Shown piece after piece: positions 35,187-43,460 of a stretch of 64,000 nt of DNA. Each line of letters begins with the position of its first letter. Positions within the stretch are counted from its first letter, which is position 1. This DNA comes from Paraclostridium hominis (GTDB taxonomy: Bacteria; Bacillota; Clostridia; Peptostreptococcales; Peptostreptococcaceae). The position numbers and the translations under genes are program-made. The notes under the pieces are model-generated. The model saw nothing but the letters and a program-made list of their open reading frames with translations. It was not told the DNA's origin and did not search any database. The stretch covers positions 248,001-312,000 of the forward strand of contig NZ_JACRWD010000002.1 in the NCBI RefSeq assembly GCF_014306135.1, read 5' to 3'.

Positions 35187-36456
35187 TTTTAGGTATAGTA
35201 ACTATAAATTCAGTTCCTACATTTAATTCACTTTTAATATCAATAGATCCATTTAGTGATTTTACTATATGCTTGACTATAGCCAGTCCAAGTCCAGTTC
35301 CTCCAACCGCTCGACTCCTAGCTTTATCTACTCTATAAAATCTTTCAAAAATTCTATACTTATCATCTTTTGATATTCCAATACCATTATCTTTAACTTT
35401 TATACATATATCTTTTTCATTATTATAAATAATTGTTTCAACAAATCCTCCACTAGGAGTATATTTTATAGCATTGTCTATTAAATTTAAAAATACTTGT
35501 TTTATGTAATCTCTATTACAATTAATTATAATATCTTCATCTTCAAATTTATATTTTAACTCTATGTTTTTTGACTTTGCAAAAATGATAGTTAAATCGT
35601 ATACTTCTTTAAATACACTCAATACATTTACTTTTTCAGCATATATAGTATCTTTATTTTCGATAAATGAAAGAAGTAAAATATCATCTATAAGCCTCTT
35701 TAATCTGTCAGATTCAGTTTCAATTATTCCTAAAAACCTGTCTCTAGTATTTTTATCAATATTTTCGTTCATTCTAAGAGTTTCTACAAAACCACTTATA
35801 GATGTTAAAGGAGTTTTTAATTCATGAGTCACATTTGCAACAAAGTCACTTCTCATATTTTCTAACCTTACTCTCTCTGTAATGTTTTCTATATTTATTA
35901 TAGATCCTATTATAACATTTTTACTACTTTGTAAATAAATTGGATCTAGTTTTATATTGTATACTATATCTTCATCATTAGTAATTTGTTTCATCTTTGT
36001 TTTCTTAGATCCTATAAATTTAGATATTTCAGATAATATTCTATTATCTTTTATTACATGATTTATATTTTTACCTTCTATAACTTGATCATTTGAACTT
36101 TTTATCATATTCCTAGCTTCTTTATTTATCAATAAAACATTTCCATTTATGTCTATAGCTAAAATACCATGTGATATACTTTTTACTATAGATTTTAATT
36201 GTAAATTTTTATATTGAACTTCTTGAATAGTCTTATCTATAGTGTCTATCATATAATTAAAATTATCAATTAATTGCCCTAATTCTCCTTTTGCAGAGAT
36301 ATTTATTTTTGTATGAAACTCTTTATTGCTTATTTTTTTAGAAACAGCTATAAATTCCTTTAAGTAATTCCTAAGATTCATAGCATATCTTATCGATATT
36401 ATAGAAATTATTATCGATATTAAAAAAAAGAAAAAATATATATTATCGTTTTGCAT
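35170..36456 (-). CDS. PhoR-like sensor histidine kinase
   Basis: Membrane kinase of 428 aa. A single N-terminal helix (about 6-24) is followed by a HAMP domain (30-85), a PAS domain (90-195), HisKA with the phosphorylated H211 in VTHELKTP, and an HATPase domain with NLIDNAIKYTPSGG, DNGIGI and GGTGLGLAIVKHI. It lacks the extracytoplasmic loop usual in PhoR, so any signal must come through the membrane or the PAS domain. It lies 13 bp after its response regulator. No phosphate transport genes are nearby, so the phosphate role is only a family guess. Confidence 0.88.
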   Translation of the reverse strand: MQNDNIYFFFFLISIIISIISIRYAMNLRNYLKEFIAVSKKISNKEFHTKINISAKGELGQLIDNFNYMIDTIDKTIQEVQYKNLQLKSIVKSISHGILAIDINGNVLLINKEARNMIKSSNDQVIEGKNINHVIKDNRILSEISKFIGSKKTKMKQITNDEDIVYNIKLDPIYLQSSKNVIIGSIINIENITERVRLENMRSDFVANVTHELKTPLTSISGFVETLRMNENIDKNTRDRFLGIIETESDRLKRLIDDILLLSFIENKDTIYAEKVNVLSVFKEVYDLTIIFAKSKNIELKYKFEDEDIIINCNRDYIKQVFLNLIDNAIKYTPSGGFVETIIYNNEKDICIKVKDNGIGISKDDKYRIFERFYRVDKARSRAVGGTGLGLAIVKHIVKSLNGSIDIKSELNVGTEFIVTIPKKNFLN

Positions 36457-36468
36457 AATAAATGCTCC

Positions 36469-37161
36469 TTAATCTATTTTATAACCGATACCTCTAATAG
36501 TTTCTATATATTTTTCATCTTCACTACTTCCTTCTATTTTTTTTCTTAAATATCGTATATGTACATCTACAGTTCTAGTTTCTCCATAGTATTCATATCC
36601 CCATATTTTGTCTAATAAATAGTTTCTAGATAAAACTTTCCCTTTGTTTTCTAATAACAATCTTAATAATTCAAATTCTTTGAAAGTTAAATCAATTTTT
36701 TCACTTCCCTTAATCACTTCATGCTTTTGTAAATCTAACTTTAGATTGCCAACACTTAATATAGTTTCTTTAGAGATATTTTTATTTACATTATATCTTC
36801 TTAAAACTGAATTACTTCTAGCTAATAATTCTTTTATACTAAAAGGCTTAGTTATATAATCATCAGCTCCTGCATTTAATCCATCTATTTTATCATTTTC
36901 AATATTTTTAGCTGTTAACATTATTACAGGTATATTTTTTAAATCCTTATCACTTCTTATTTTCTTTAAAAGATCTATACCACTTATATTTGGTAGCATC
37001 CAATCTAATAAAATTAAGTCAGGATTTATTTCCTTAGCTTTAATAAATCCATCAAATCCATCATATGATGAATACACATCATAATCCATGGTCTCTAAGT
37101 TGAATTTAAGAAGTTCTACAATATGCTTCTCATCATCTATAACGAGCACTTTAGTATTCAT
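36469..37161 (-). CDS. PhoP/OmpR-family response regulator
   Basis: Two-domain regulator of 230 aa. The receiver domain has VLVIDDEKHI, the phosphoacceptor in LILLDWMLP (about D53), and ITKPFS with the conserved Lys. The C-terminal winged helix includes SRNYLLDKIWGYEYYGETRTVDVHIRYLRKKI. GAGGAGC precedes the ATG. It pairs with the kinase downstream, and pgeF is upstream. Confidence 0.92.
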   Translation of the reverse strand: MNTKVLVIDDEKHIVELLKFNLETMDYDVYSSYDGFDGFIKAKEINPDLILLDWMLPNISGIDLLKKIRSDKDLKNIPVIMLTAKNIENDKIDGLNAGADDYITKPFSIKELLARSNSVLRRYNVNKNISKETILSVGNLKLDLQKHEVIKGSEKIDLTFKEFELLRLLLENKGKVLSRNYLLDKIWGYEYYGETRTVDVHIRYLRKKIEGSSEDEKYIETIRGIGYKID

Positions 37162-37178
37162 CTTAAGTTAGCTCCTCT

Positions 37179-37889
37179 CTAATTTATTTCAAGTATCATC
37201 CCTAATCTTTTTGTTGTTTGATTATGCTTTCTATAAGAATGGAACTTATCGCTATTACAACTAGTACATATATTTAAATTAATTATATTTTCTTCTTTCA
37301 CTCCACAATTTTTTAATATTAATTCATTTACTTTCCATAAATCTAGATAATACTTGTCTTCTTTAATTATATAGAATTTTTCATCGTTATTTGTAATGAT
37401 TGTGTTAAATTTTTCAATTAAATCTTTTGATACTTCATAGCAACACGGTCCTATAGATGGTCCTAATACACAAACTAACTCTTTTGGATTTGTATTATAT
37501 AAGTTCTTCATTTTTTTTATAGCATTTTCAGTTATCTTAGAATAAGTTCCTCTCCAACCTGCATGACATAATGCAGCTACTTTATTAGTTGGATCCATAA
37601 TTGCTATTGGAACACAATCAGCAACAAATATCAATAATGGAGTATGTTTTAGATTTGTAATTAAAGCATCTCCTTCTTTTACTTTCCCTATATCTTCTTT
37701 TTTTATTATATTTACTATATCTGAATGTGTTTGTTTATTGTTAGTTAAGTTAACATAATTCATATTTAATTCTTTACAAATATTTTTTCTATCTTCTTTA
37801 GATGCCATATCTACATTTATAGTTGTAAATGCTAAATTTACAAAATCACTCTTTTTAGTTGCATCTTCAAATCTTATATAATTGTTCAT
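37179..37889 (-). CDS. pgeF: PgeF/YlmD, multicopper-polyphenol-oxidoreductase-fold purine nucleoside enzyme
   Basis: Member of the YfiH/YlmD/LACC1 family. E. coli YfiH corrects misincorporated L-Ser in muropeptide precursors, and other members act on purine nucleosides. Zinc ligands are visible in CHAGWRGTYSKI and GPSIGPCCYEV. CTSCNSDKFHSYRK is the C-terminal signature. The 236 aa length is normal. It lies 4 bp after nrdR; it sits at the ylmD position between ylmC and ylmE, but with a large block inserted after it. Confidence 0.9.
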   Translation of the reverse strand: MNNYIRFEDATKKSDFVNLAFTTINVDMASKEDRKNICKELNMNYVNLTNNKQTHSDIVNIIKKEDIGKVKEGDALITNLKHTPLLIFVADCVPIAIMDPTNKVAALCHAGWRGTYSKITENAIKKMKNLYNTNPKELVCVLGPSIGPCCYEVSKDLIEKFNTIITNNDEKFYIIKEDKYYLDLWKVNELILKNCGVKEENIINLNICTSCNSDKFHSYRKHNQTTKRLGMILEIN

Positions 37890-37893
37890 AGTC

Positions 37894-38349
37894 TCACCTT
37901 TTCTCCATTATTATGTTTTTTAATTCTTTTACAAAAGTATTTATATCTTTAAATTGTCTATATACAGATGCAAATCTAACATATGCAACTTCATCTACAT
38001 CTTTTAACTTATCCATAACCATCTCACCAATCTTTTTACTATCAATTTCAGATATATAACATTTATTTATATCATTTTCTATGTATTGGATTATATCCTC
38101 TATTTGCTCTATAGATACAGGTCTTTTTTCTGATGATTTTAATATGCCATTTTTTATTTTATTTCTATCAAAATATTCTCTACTATTATCTTTTTTTATA
38201 ACCATTATAGGTGTTAGCTCTATTTTTTCATATGTAGTAAATCTTTTTTTACAAGATTCACACTCTCTTCGTCTTCTAATTGATTGACTATCTGTATGTC
38301 TTGAATCTATTACCTTTGATTCTTTATAGTTACAGTAAGGACATAACAA
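37894..38349 (-). CDS. nrdR: NrdR, ribonucleotide reductase repressor
   Basis: ATP/dATP-sensing repressor of ribonucleotide reductase genes. A zinc ribbon with CPYC at 3-6 and CESCKKRFTTYE is followed by an ATP-cone domain (about 50-140). The frame requires a TTG start, with GAGGAGGGA upstream; the nearby ATG is out of frame. The 151 aa length is standard. It lies between ylmC and pgeF. Confidence 0.96.
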   Translation of the reverse strand: MLCPYCNYKESKVIDSRHTDSQSIRRRRECESCKKRFTTYEKIELTPIMVIKKDNSREYFDRNKIKNGILKSSEKRPVSIEQIEDIIQYIENDINKCYISEIDSKKIGEMVMDKLKDVDEVAYVRFASVYRQFKDINTFVKELKNIIMEKR

Positions 38350-38375
38350 GCCTATCCCTCCTCTTCATTGTATCT

Positions 38376-38639
38376 TTATATATTAAATTCATCTAAACTA
38401 TGATCTTGACCTTGATTAACTATTATAGTATCACACCCTATTTTTATTATATCATTCCAAAAAACAACTTGACCTTCTGAACCTCTTGAAAAGAAGTTCA
38501 TACTTCCATCCCCTATTATATTAAATGATACTATTTTTCCTTCATTTATATCCATATCTATATCTGTTATGAATCCCATCCTTTTACCATTTTTTACATT
38601 TATTACTTCTTTATCCATTATATCAGAAATTCTAATCAT
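38376..38639 (-). CDS. ylmC: YlmC/YmxH family PRC-barrel protein
   Basis: PRC-barrel domain protein of 87 aa: MIRISDIMDKEVINVKNGKRMGFITDIDMD and FFSRGSEGQVVFWNDIIKIG. Paralogues in Bacillus are linked to sporulation (YlmC/YmxH). The function is not established. AGGAGGTAGA lies upstream. In Bacillus ylmC follows sigG closely; here the agr cassette and the GGDEF-HD gene are inserted between them. Confidence 0.85.
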   Translation of the reverse strand: MIRISDIMDKEVINVKNGKRMGFITDIDMDINEGKIVSFNIIGDGSMNFFSRGSEGQVVFWNDIIKIGCDTIIVNQGQDHSLDEFNI

Positions 38640-38685
38640 ATTATAATCTACCTCCTCTTAAAAATAAATATGTACAAGGATAAAA

Positions 38686-38710
38686 AAAAATGACCTTGTT
38701 GGTCATTTTT
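38686..38710 (-). terminator. Terminator after the GGDEF-HD gene
   Basis: AAAAATGACC (38686-38695) pairs with GGTCATTTTT (38701-38710) around a 5-nt loop, with a T-run of about nine on the minus strand. Confidence 0.88.
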
Positions 38711-40396
38711 TTAATTATTTTTTAATTCTATCATTTTTATAAATTGTTCTACTAACTCTGGATCAAACTGAGAACCTGAGCATCTTTTAAGCTCTTTTAT
38801 AGCTTCATCATGTCCTTTTCTAAAATTGTAAGGTCTATGAGATGTCATAGCATCAAAACTATCAGCTATAGCTATGACTCTTGCCAAGTATGGTATTTCT
38901 TCTCCTTTTAATTTATCTGGATATCCTCTACCATCATACCTTTCATGATGATGTTTTATAAGTGGTAATAATTCTTCAAAAGCTTTTATATGCTTTATTA
39001 ACTCTACTCCTAGAACTGGATGTTGTTTTAACAACTCATATTCTGCATCAGTAAGTTTTTCTTTTTTATTTAAAACTTCCTCTGGAATTTTAATTTTACC
39101 CATATCATGTAGGTACGCAGCTAACTTTAAGTTCAATTTATCTTTTTCATTTAATCCTAAGTAGCTTGCAAACCAACCTAAATATATTACAACTCTTTCA
39201 GTATGTCCATATGTATATCTATCTTTTTTATTTATCATATTTATAAATCTTTTTAAAGATTTAGTTGTTTCTTCATCTATGTATATATGATCAGCTATTT
39301 CTTCTAAAACACTGTAATATACTTCTACCCTATTTTTACTTAAAGATTTAGCTCTATACAATGCATCGTCTGCAGTATTTATAAATTGGTGTTTGTTGCT
39401 TGCCCTTAATGGGTACGATGACACTCCTATTGACATTGTCACGTTATTATTGGGTTGATTTTCCTGACCATAAAAATAAGTTTCTTCTATATTTGATCTT
39501 ATTTTTTCACCTATCTTTATTGCTTCTTCTTCAGTTGTATCTGGAAGTATAACTGCAAACTCTTCCCCTCCATACCTAGCTACAACATCAGGTTCCTTTA
39601 CATTAGCTTTAAGTATATAACCTACTTCTTTTAGAACTAAATCTCCTGCTTGATGCCCATTTATATCATTATAATTTTTAAAATAATCTATATCCATAAA
39701 TAATAATGATACAGATGTATTTTCTTCATCAGCAATTTTCATTTTATTCTCTAAAGATTCTTGGAAATATCTATGATTATAGAGTCCTGTTAATTCATCT
39801 AAATTCGCTAATTTTTGCAATCCTTTACTATACTCTTTTTCTATATTTACATACATTCCAAGTATCCATGATGTAACTAAAAAAGCACTAACTATAACTA
39901 TATCAATTTGAAAATACTCAATAAGTAATTCTTGTACAGATTCATTTAATGAATTTCCTAATTTAATAGATAATATGTCTACTCCACATACTAATGTAGA
40001 ACATATTATAGATACATATATTGCATAATTTCTTCCAAACTGTATAGATGAAATTATTATTATAAAAATATATAAAAATTTATAAGGGCTTTGTTCTTTT
40101 CCTGTTGAAATTATAATTATGGTAGAAATTAACATAAGTAATAAAATTTCTATATTATCCCTTATTTTAGGTATACAATTTATAATTTTATACTGCTTTT
40201 TAGACACCCATATAAAATACACAATTAATAAAAGTATTATAGCCACTATATAAATAAGAAATAATGTATATTTTAAATTGGCTCTGTTAGCATATGAACT
40301 TATCATAGCTACCATTCCTAAAAGCATGTATATAACTTTTATTATAGCTAAAATTTCAAATACTTTCTGATCCCTTATATTGTTAAATTCATCCAT
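38711..40396 (-). CDS. Membrane GGDEF-HD (HD-GYP-like) cyclic-di-GMP protein
   Basis: Protein of 561 aa. Five to six membrane helices occupy residues 15-185. A GGDEF domain follows with MDIDYFKNYNDINGH and an intact GGEEF at 276-280, so diguanylate cyclase activity is likely. The inhibitory I-site position reads KEPD (267-270) instead of RxxD, so product inhibition may be lost. The C-terminal HD domain has HDMGK and HHERYDGRGYP, an HD-GYP phosphodiesterase signature. It is therefore potentially bifunctional. It starts only 30 bp after the agr terminator, so agr read-through could drive it. Confidence 0.9.
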   Translation of the reverse strand: MDEFNNIRDQKVFEILAIIKVIYMLLGMVAMISSYANRANLKYTLFLIYIVAIILLLIVYFIWVSKKQYKIINCIPKIRDNIEILLLMLISTIIIISTGKEQSPYKFLYIFIIIISSIQFGRNYAIYVSIICSTLVCGVDILSIKLGNSLNESVQELLIEYFQIDIVIVSAFLVTSWILGMYVNIEKEYSKGLQKLANLDELTGLYNHRYFQESLENKMKIADEENTSVSLLFMDIDYFKNYNDINGHQAGDLVLKEVGYILKANVKEPDVVARYGGEEFAVILPDTTEEEAIKIGEKIRSNIEETYFYGQENQPNNNVTMSIGVSSYPLRASNKHQFINTADDALYRAKSLSKNRVEVYYSVLEEIADHIYIDEETTKSLKRFINMINKKDRYTYGHTERVVIYLGWFASYLGLNEKDKLNLKLAAYLHDMGKIKIPEEVLNKKEKLTDAEYELLKQHPVLGVELIKHIKAFEELLPLIKHHHERYDGRGYPDKLKGEEIPYLARVIAIADSFDAMTSHRPYNFRKGHDEAIKELKRCSGSQFDPELVEQFIKMIELKNN

Positions 40397-40425
40397 AGCC
40401 TTCTCCTAAATGTCTTTTATCAATT

Positions 40426-40459
40426 AATAAACCATAAGGATTCTTCCTTATGGTTTATT
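40426..40459 (-). terminator. Hairpin at the end of the agr cassette
   Basis: A perfect 15-bp stem (40426-40440 with 40445-40459) and a 4-nt loop, 5 bp after the agrD stop. The sequence after it on the minus strand (AATTGATAAAAG) has no real U-tract, so termination may be incomplete. Confidence 0.7.
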
Positions 40460-40463
40460 TTAA

Positions 40464-40583
40464 TTATTCTTCTCTTAATGATTTTGGCATTTCTGGTTCA
40501 AAGAAAATCATAGTACACATTGTAGATGCCCCATTACCTAAAGATGTTGCAAAATCTGAGAATAAATTCACTAAAAAGTTCAT
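40464..40583 (-). CDS. agrD: AgrD-like autoinducing peptide precursor
   Basis: Precursor of a cyclic thiolactone signalling peptide, 39 aa and too short for routine gene calling. It has an amphipathic leader (MNFLVNLFSDFATSLG), a core with Cys23 and a five-residue ring C-T-M-I-F (23-27), and a tail FEPEMPKSLREE that aligns with the AgrD pattern EVEVPKEL. AgrB would cleave after F27 and close the thiolactone; the mature peptide would include a few residues before C23. AAGGGGGATT lies upstream. It follows agrB by 23 bp and precedes the hairpin. Confidence 0.9.
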   Translation of the reverse strand: MNFLVNLFSDFATSLGNGASTMCTMIFFEPEMPKSLREE

Positions 40584-40606
40584 AACTAATCCCCCTTAAA
40601 AATTTT

Positions 40607-41248
40607 TTATTTAAGAAAACAATCTATTTTTAGTATAATTGTTTCTCCTAGCTTAGTTAATGATATTGTTTGCAATATAATTCCTAATTCTATACAATAT
40701 ATAAAACTAGTTAAATTATATTTAATAAATTCAGTTTGTCCAACTAAAATACATAAAATTATAATCACAATATATAAATTAAGTAATCTAAATACTTTTT
40801 TTCTAAGTTTTTTTCTAGTAGACTCTTTTTTAAGAGGCTTATTTTTAGTACCTACTGGTGCTTTCTTATAAAATATATAATAGCAAAAAGCAATAATTAT
40901 TAAACTAAATAAATATATAAACAGGCTATCCCCATATATATTAAATATCTCGCAAATATAAGTTAAAATTACACTAAACATCAATCCTATTATAAGACAT
41001 CTATTAGGTGAAGTTGCATGTACACCTCCTGAACATCTTTTTAAGCTTGATGCAACTAAAGTAATTATAAGCATTTCCTTTAATCTTCCTATTAATATTC
41101 CTATAATTATGGTGATTATAAAAGCTACAATAGTATGTAAACATATGAACAGTCCATAATTCATAACTTCTATTTCATCTTTTGACTTGTTCGCCTTTTC
41201 TCCAATTTTTGTCGCTATACTATTTGAAACGTTTTCTATCATACTCAT
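40607..41248 (-). CDS. agrB: AgrB-like peptide-processing membrane protease
   Basis: Membrane cysteine protease that cuts AgrD and forms the thiolactone. Catalytic His77 and Cys84 lie in RCSGGVHATSPNRC, the same positions as in Staphylococcus AgrB. About five membrane segments follow, and a basic loop (KKAPVGTKNKPLKKES) is typical. The 213 aa length is normal. It lies between the kinase-less sensor-like gene and agrD in one unit. No AgrA or full AgrC is visible in the window. Confidence 0.93.
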   Translation of the reverse strand: MSMIENVSNSIATKIGEKANKSKDEIEVMNYGLFICLHTIVAFIITIIIGILIGRLKEMLIITLVASSLKRCSGGVHATSPNRCLIIGLMFSVILTYICEIFNIYGDSLFIYLFSLIIIAFCYYIFYKKAPVGTKNKPLKKESTRKKLRKKVFRLLNLYIVIIILCILVGQTEFIKYNLTSFIYCIELGIILQTISLTKLGETIILKIDCFLK

Positions 41249-41254
41249 ATACTT

Positions 41255-41716
41255 CTAACCCCTGTTTAACTTTTTAGTAATTAATTTTATTACAATAATT
41301 AATAAAATAAATATCAACAAAGAAGGGAGCGCTAATAACGCACTATATACACTTGTATTAGCAGTTAAAACTTGTGTTGGTATTTTAAAAACACAATTAG
41401 CTATAATCATATATATCCCTTCACTAATTGCTAAGCATATATAAATTTTAGCTATATTTAATATAGTCGTTATAATTTGTTGATTTTTTAATTTATAAAA
41501 AATTATACCTATTACAAACATACTTAAAACGGTATGTATTCCAAAGCTTATCGGCATCATTCTAATAAAAGTTAAAATAATTAAATACAATATAGAATTT
41601 TTCAAAACATCTATTATATCAATTTTTAAATTAAATAAAATATACCCAGCTAATATTAAAAGTACGCTTTCTGGAAAACTTCTAATAAAAATATATGATA
41701 ATGACGAACTTAGCAT
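41255..41716 (-). CDS. Kinase-less AgrC-sensor-like membrane protein
   Basis: Hydrophobic protein of 153 aa, almost entirely membrane-embedded (about five helices: 15-31, 38-50, 58-76, 86-106, 125-145). It ends in KKLNRG with no cytoplasmic domain. Blocks such as RSFPESVLLILAGY and IRMMPISFGIHT resemble the membrane sensor region of AgrC/GHKL-type histidine kinases as I remember them, but the kinase is missing. I choose the ATG at 41716 with AAGGAGAA upstream. It overlaps nothing and is the first gene of the agr unit; the next gene is agrB, 6 bp away. Confidence 0.75.
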   Translation of the reverse strand: MLSSSLSYIFIRSFPESVLLILAGYILFNLKIDIIDVLKNSILYLIILTFIRMMPISFGIHTVLSMFVIGIIFYKLKNQQIITTILNIAKIYICLAISEGIYMIIANCVFKIPTQVLTANTSVYSALLALPSLLIFILLIIVIKLITKKLNRG

Positions 41717-41751
41717 TAAATTCTCCTTTTTTCTTAGATAATACACAATAA

Positions 41752-41780
41752 AGTATAGCATAATTTACATTCTTTTACAA
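41752..41780 (-). promoter_or_regulatory. SigA-type promoter of the agr cassette
   Basis: On the minus strand, -35 TTGTAA (41775-41780), a 17-bp spacer and -10 TATACT (41752-41757). TGC precedes the -10, giving an extended -10 element. It lies 36 bp before the start of the first agr gene and after the sigG terminator. Confidence 0.75.
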
Positions 41781-41810
41781 TTAATATACTATCTTCTACA
41801 AATAAAAAAA

Positions 41811-41838
41811 TATGCAAAAGCGGATTCGCCTTTGCATA
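41811..41838 (-). terminator. Terminator after sigG
   Basis: TATGCAAAAGCG (41811-41822) pairs with CGCCTTTGCATA (41827-41838) with one A-C mismatch and a 4-nt loop. The minus strand continues into seven T. It isolates the sporulation genes from the agr unit. Confidence 0.85.
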
Positions 41839-41843
41839 AAATT

Positions 41844-42617
41844 TCATATATATTTTCTCATATTTTTTAATGCATTTTTTTCTATCCTAGAAACTTGTGC
41901 CTGAGAAATACCAATTTCATCAGCTACTTCAATCTGAGTTCTTCCTTTATAAAACCTTAAATCTAAAACTAATCTTTCTCTACCATTTAGTTTTTTTATA
42001 GCTTCCTTAAGAGCTATTTCTTGTAGCCAATTTTCATCTGTATCTTTTTTATCTTGAACTTGATCCATAACAAATATTGCATCTCCATTATCTTGATATA
42101 CAGGATCAAATAATGATATAGGATCTTGTATAGCATCTAGAGCCATAACTACATCTTCTACATCTAACTCTAGCTCTTTTGCTATCTCTGAAACAGTTGG
42201 TTCCTTAGAGTTAGATCTTACTAATCTTTCTCTTACCTGAAGAGCTTTATATGCAATATCTTTTAAAGATCTACTTACTCTTATAGGATTATTATCCCTT
42301 AGATACCTTCTTATCTCACCTATAATCATAGGGACTGCATAAGTTGAAAATCTTACATTTTGACTTAAGTCAAAGTTATCAATTGCTTTTATAAGTCCTA
42401 TACAACCTATTTGAAATAAATCATCGATATTTTCCCCTCTATTATTAAACTTCTGGATGACACTCAAAACTAATCTTAAATTGCCTCTTACAAATTCTTG
42501 TCTTGCAACTTCATCTCCATCTTTTATCTTAATAAGAAGTTCTTTCATTTGATTATTTTTAAGAACTGGTAACTCAGAGGTATTTACTCCACAGATTTCA
42601 ACTTTATTTATTTGCAT
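41844..42617 (-). CDS. sigG: Late forespore sigma factor SigG
   Basis: RNA polymerase sigma factor for late forespore genes. The N-terminus reads KVEICGVNTSELPVLKN, almost as in Bacillus SigG. Region 2 has DLFQIGCIGLIKAIDNFDL and region 4 has GISQAQVSRIEKNALK. The 257 aa length is normal. A SigF-type promoter candidate lies in the 90-bp gap after sigE. The sigE-sigG order is universal in spore-formers. Confidence 0.98.
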   Translation of the reverse strand: MQINKVEICGVNTSELPVLKNNQMKELLIKIKDGDEVARQEFVRGNLRLVLSVIQKFNNRGENIDDLFQIGCIGLIKAIDNFDLSQNVRFSTYAVPMIIGEIRRYLRDNNPIRVSRSLKDIAYKALQVRERLVRSNSKEPTVSEIAKELELDVEDVVMALDAIQDPISLFDPVYQDNGDAIFVMDQVQDKKDTDENWLQEIALKEAIKKLNGRERLVLDLRFYKGRTQIEVADEIGISQAQVSRIEKNALKNMRKYI

Positions 42618-42654
42618 TTTATCTCAGTCCTCTCTTAAAAAGTATTTCTTATAC

Positions 42655-42683
42655 AATTATTTACATATCATATATTTTTATAC
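42655..42683 (-). promoter_or_regulatory. Possible SigF promoter for sigG
   Basis: GTATA (42679-42683) as -35, a 14-bp spacer, and GTAAATAATT (42655-42664) as -10, which matches the SigF pattern GGNRANANTW at most defined positions. Forespore-specific transcription by SigF is the established mode for sigG. Confidence 0.4.
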
Positions 42684-42707
42684 TTTCTAAGTAGAATTAT
42701 TTATAAG

Positions 42708-43439
42708 CTAAACAAACTTTTTCATCTCTTTTTTCAATCTAGATATTATTTTTTTCTCTAATCTAGAGATATAAGATTGGGAAATGCCTAACATTGTAGC
42801 TACTTCTTTTTGAGTTCTTTCTTCTCCTTTGCTAGCTAATCCAAATCTAAGTTCCATAATTTGCTTTTCTCTATCTGATAGTCTATCTAATGCCATAACC
42901 AATAAATCTTTATCTATCTCTTCTTCTATTACCTTATATATTTCATCATTTTCAGTACCTAATATATCAGACAATAGCAACTCATTTCCATCTAAATCTA
43001 TATTTAGAGGTTCATCAAATGATACCTCTGACTTTTTTTTGTTATTTTTTCTTAAATACATAAGTATCTCATTTTCTATACATCTAGAAGCATATGTAGC
43101 TAATTTTATATTTTTATTTAGTTTAAATGTGTTTACAGCTTTTATTAAACCAATAGTTCCTATAGATATTAAATCTTCAACATCAATTCCTGTATTTTCA
43201 AATTTTCTAGATATATAAACTACCAATCTAAGATTTCTTTCTATCAATATAGTTTTTATACTCTCATCACTTTCTAAATTTTTAAGTAACTCAGCTTCTT
43301 CTTTACTTGAAAGAGGTGGTGGTAATATATTTACACCGCCTAAATAATAAAGCCCTTTTGCCTTTAATAAACCGAGTTTGGATAAAACTCTAAAAAAATA
43401 ACTTATACATTTTGTCTTTAATTTTATCAATTTCTTCAA
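42708..43439 (-). CDS. sigE: Pro-SigE, early mother-cell sigma factor
   Basis: Made as an inactive precursor cleaved by SpoIIGA. The N-terminal pro-sequence (about 1-27) is basic and membrane-binding (KKLIKLKTKCISYFFRVLSKLG), followed by YYLGGVNILPPPLS, matching the Bacillus processing region. Two TTG codons lie in tandem after AAGGGGGAG; I choose the second (43439), which has better spacing and aligns with the Bacillus start. Length 243 aa. Confidence 0.96.
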   Translation of the reverse strand: MKKLIKLKTKCISYFFRVLSKLGLLKAKGLYYLGGVNILPPPLSSKEEAELLKNLESDESIKTILIERNLRLVVYISRKFENTGIDVEDLISIGTIGLIKAVNTFKLNKNIKLATYASRCIENEILMYLRKNNKKKSEVSFDEPLNIDLDGNELLLSDILGTENDEIYKVIEEEIDKDLLVMALDRLSDREKQIMELRFGLASKGEERTQKEVATMLGISQSYISRLEKKIISRLKKEMKKFV

Positions 43440-43460
43440 CAATCTCTCCCCCTTAAAAAA

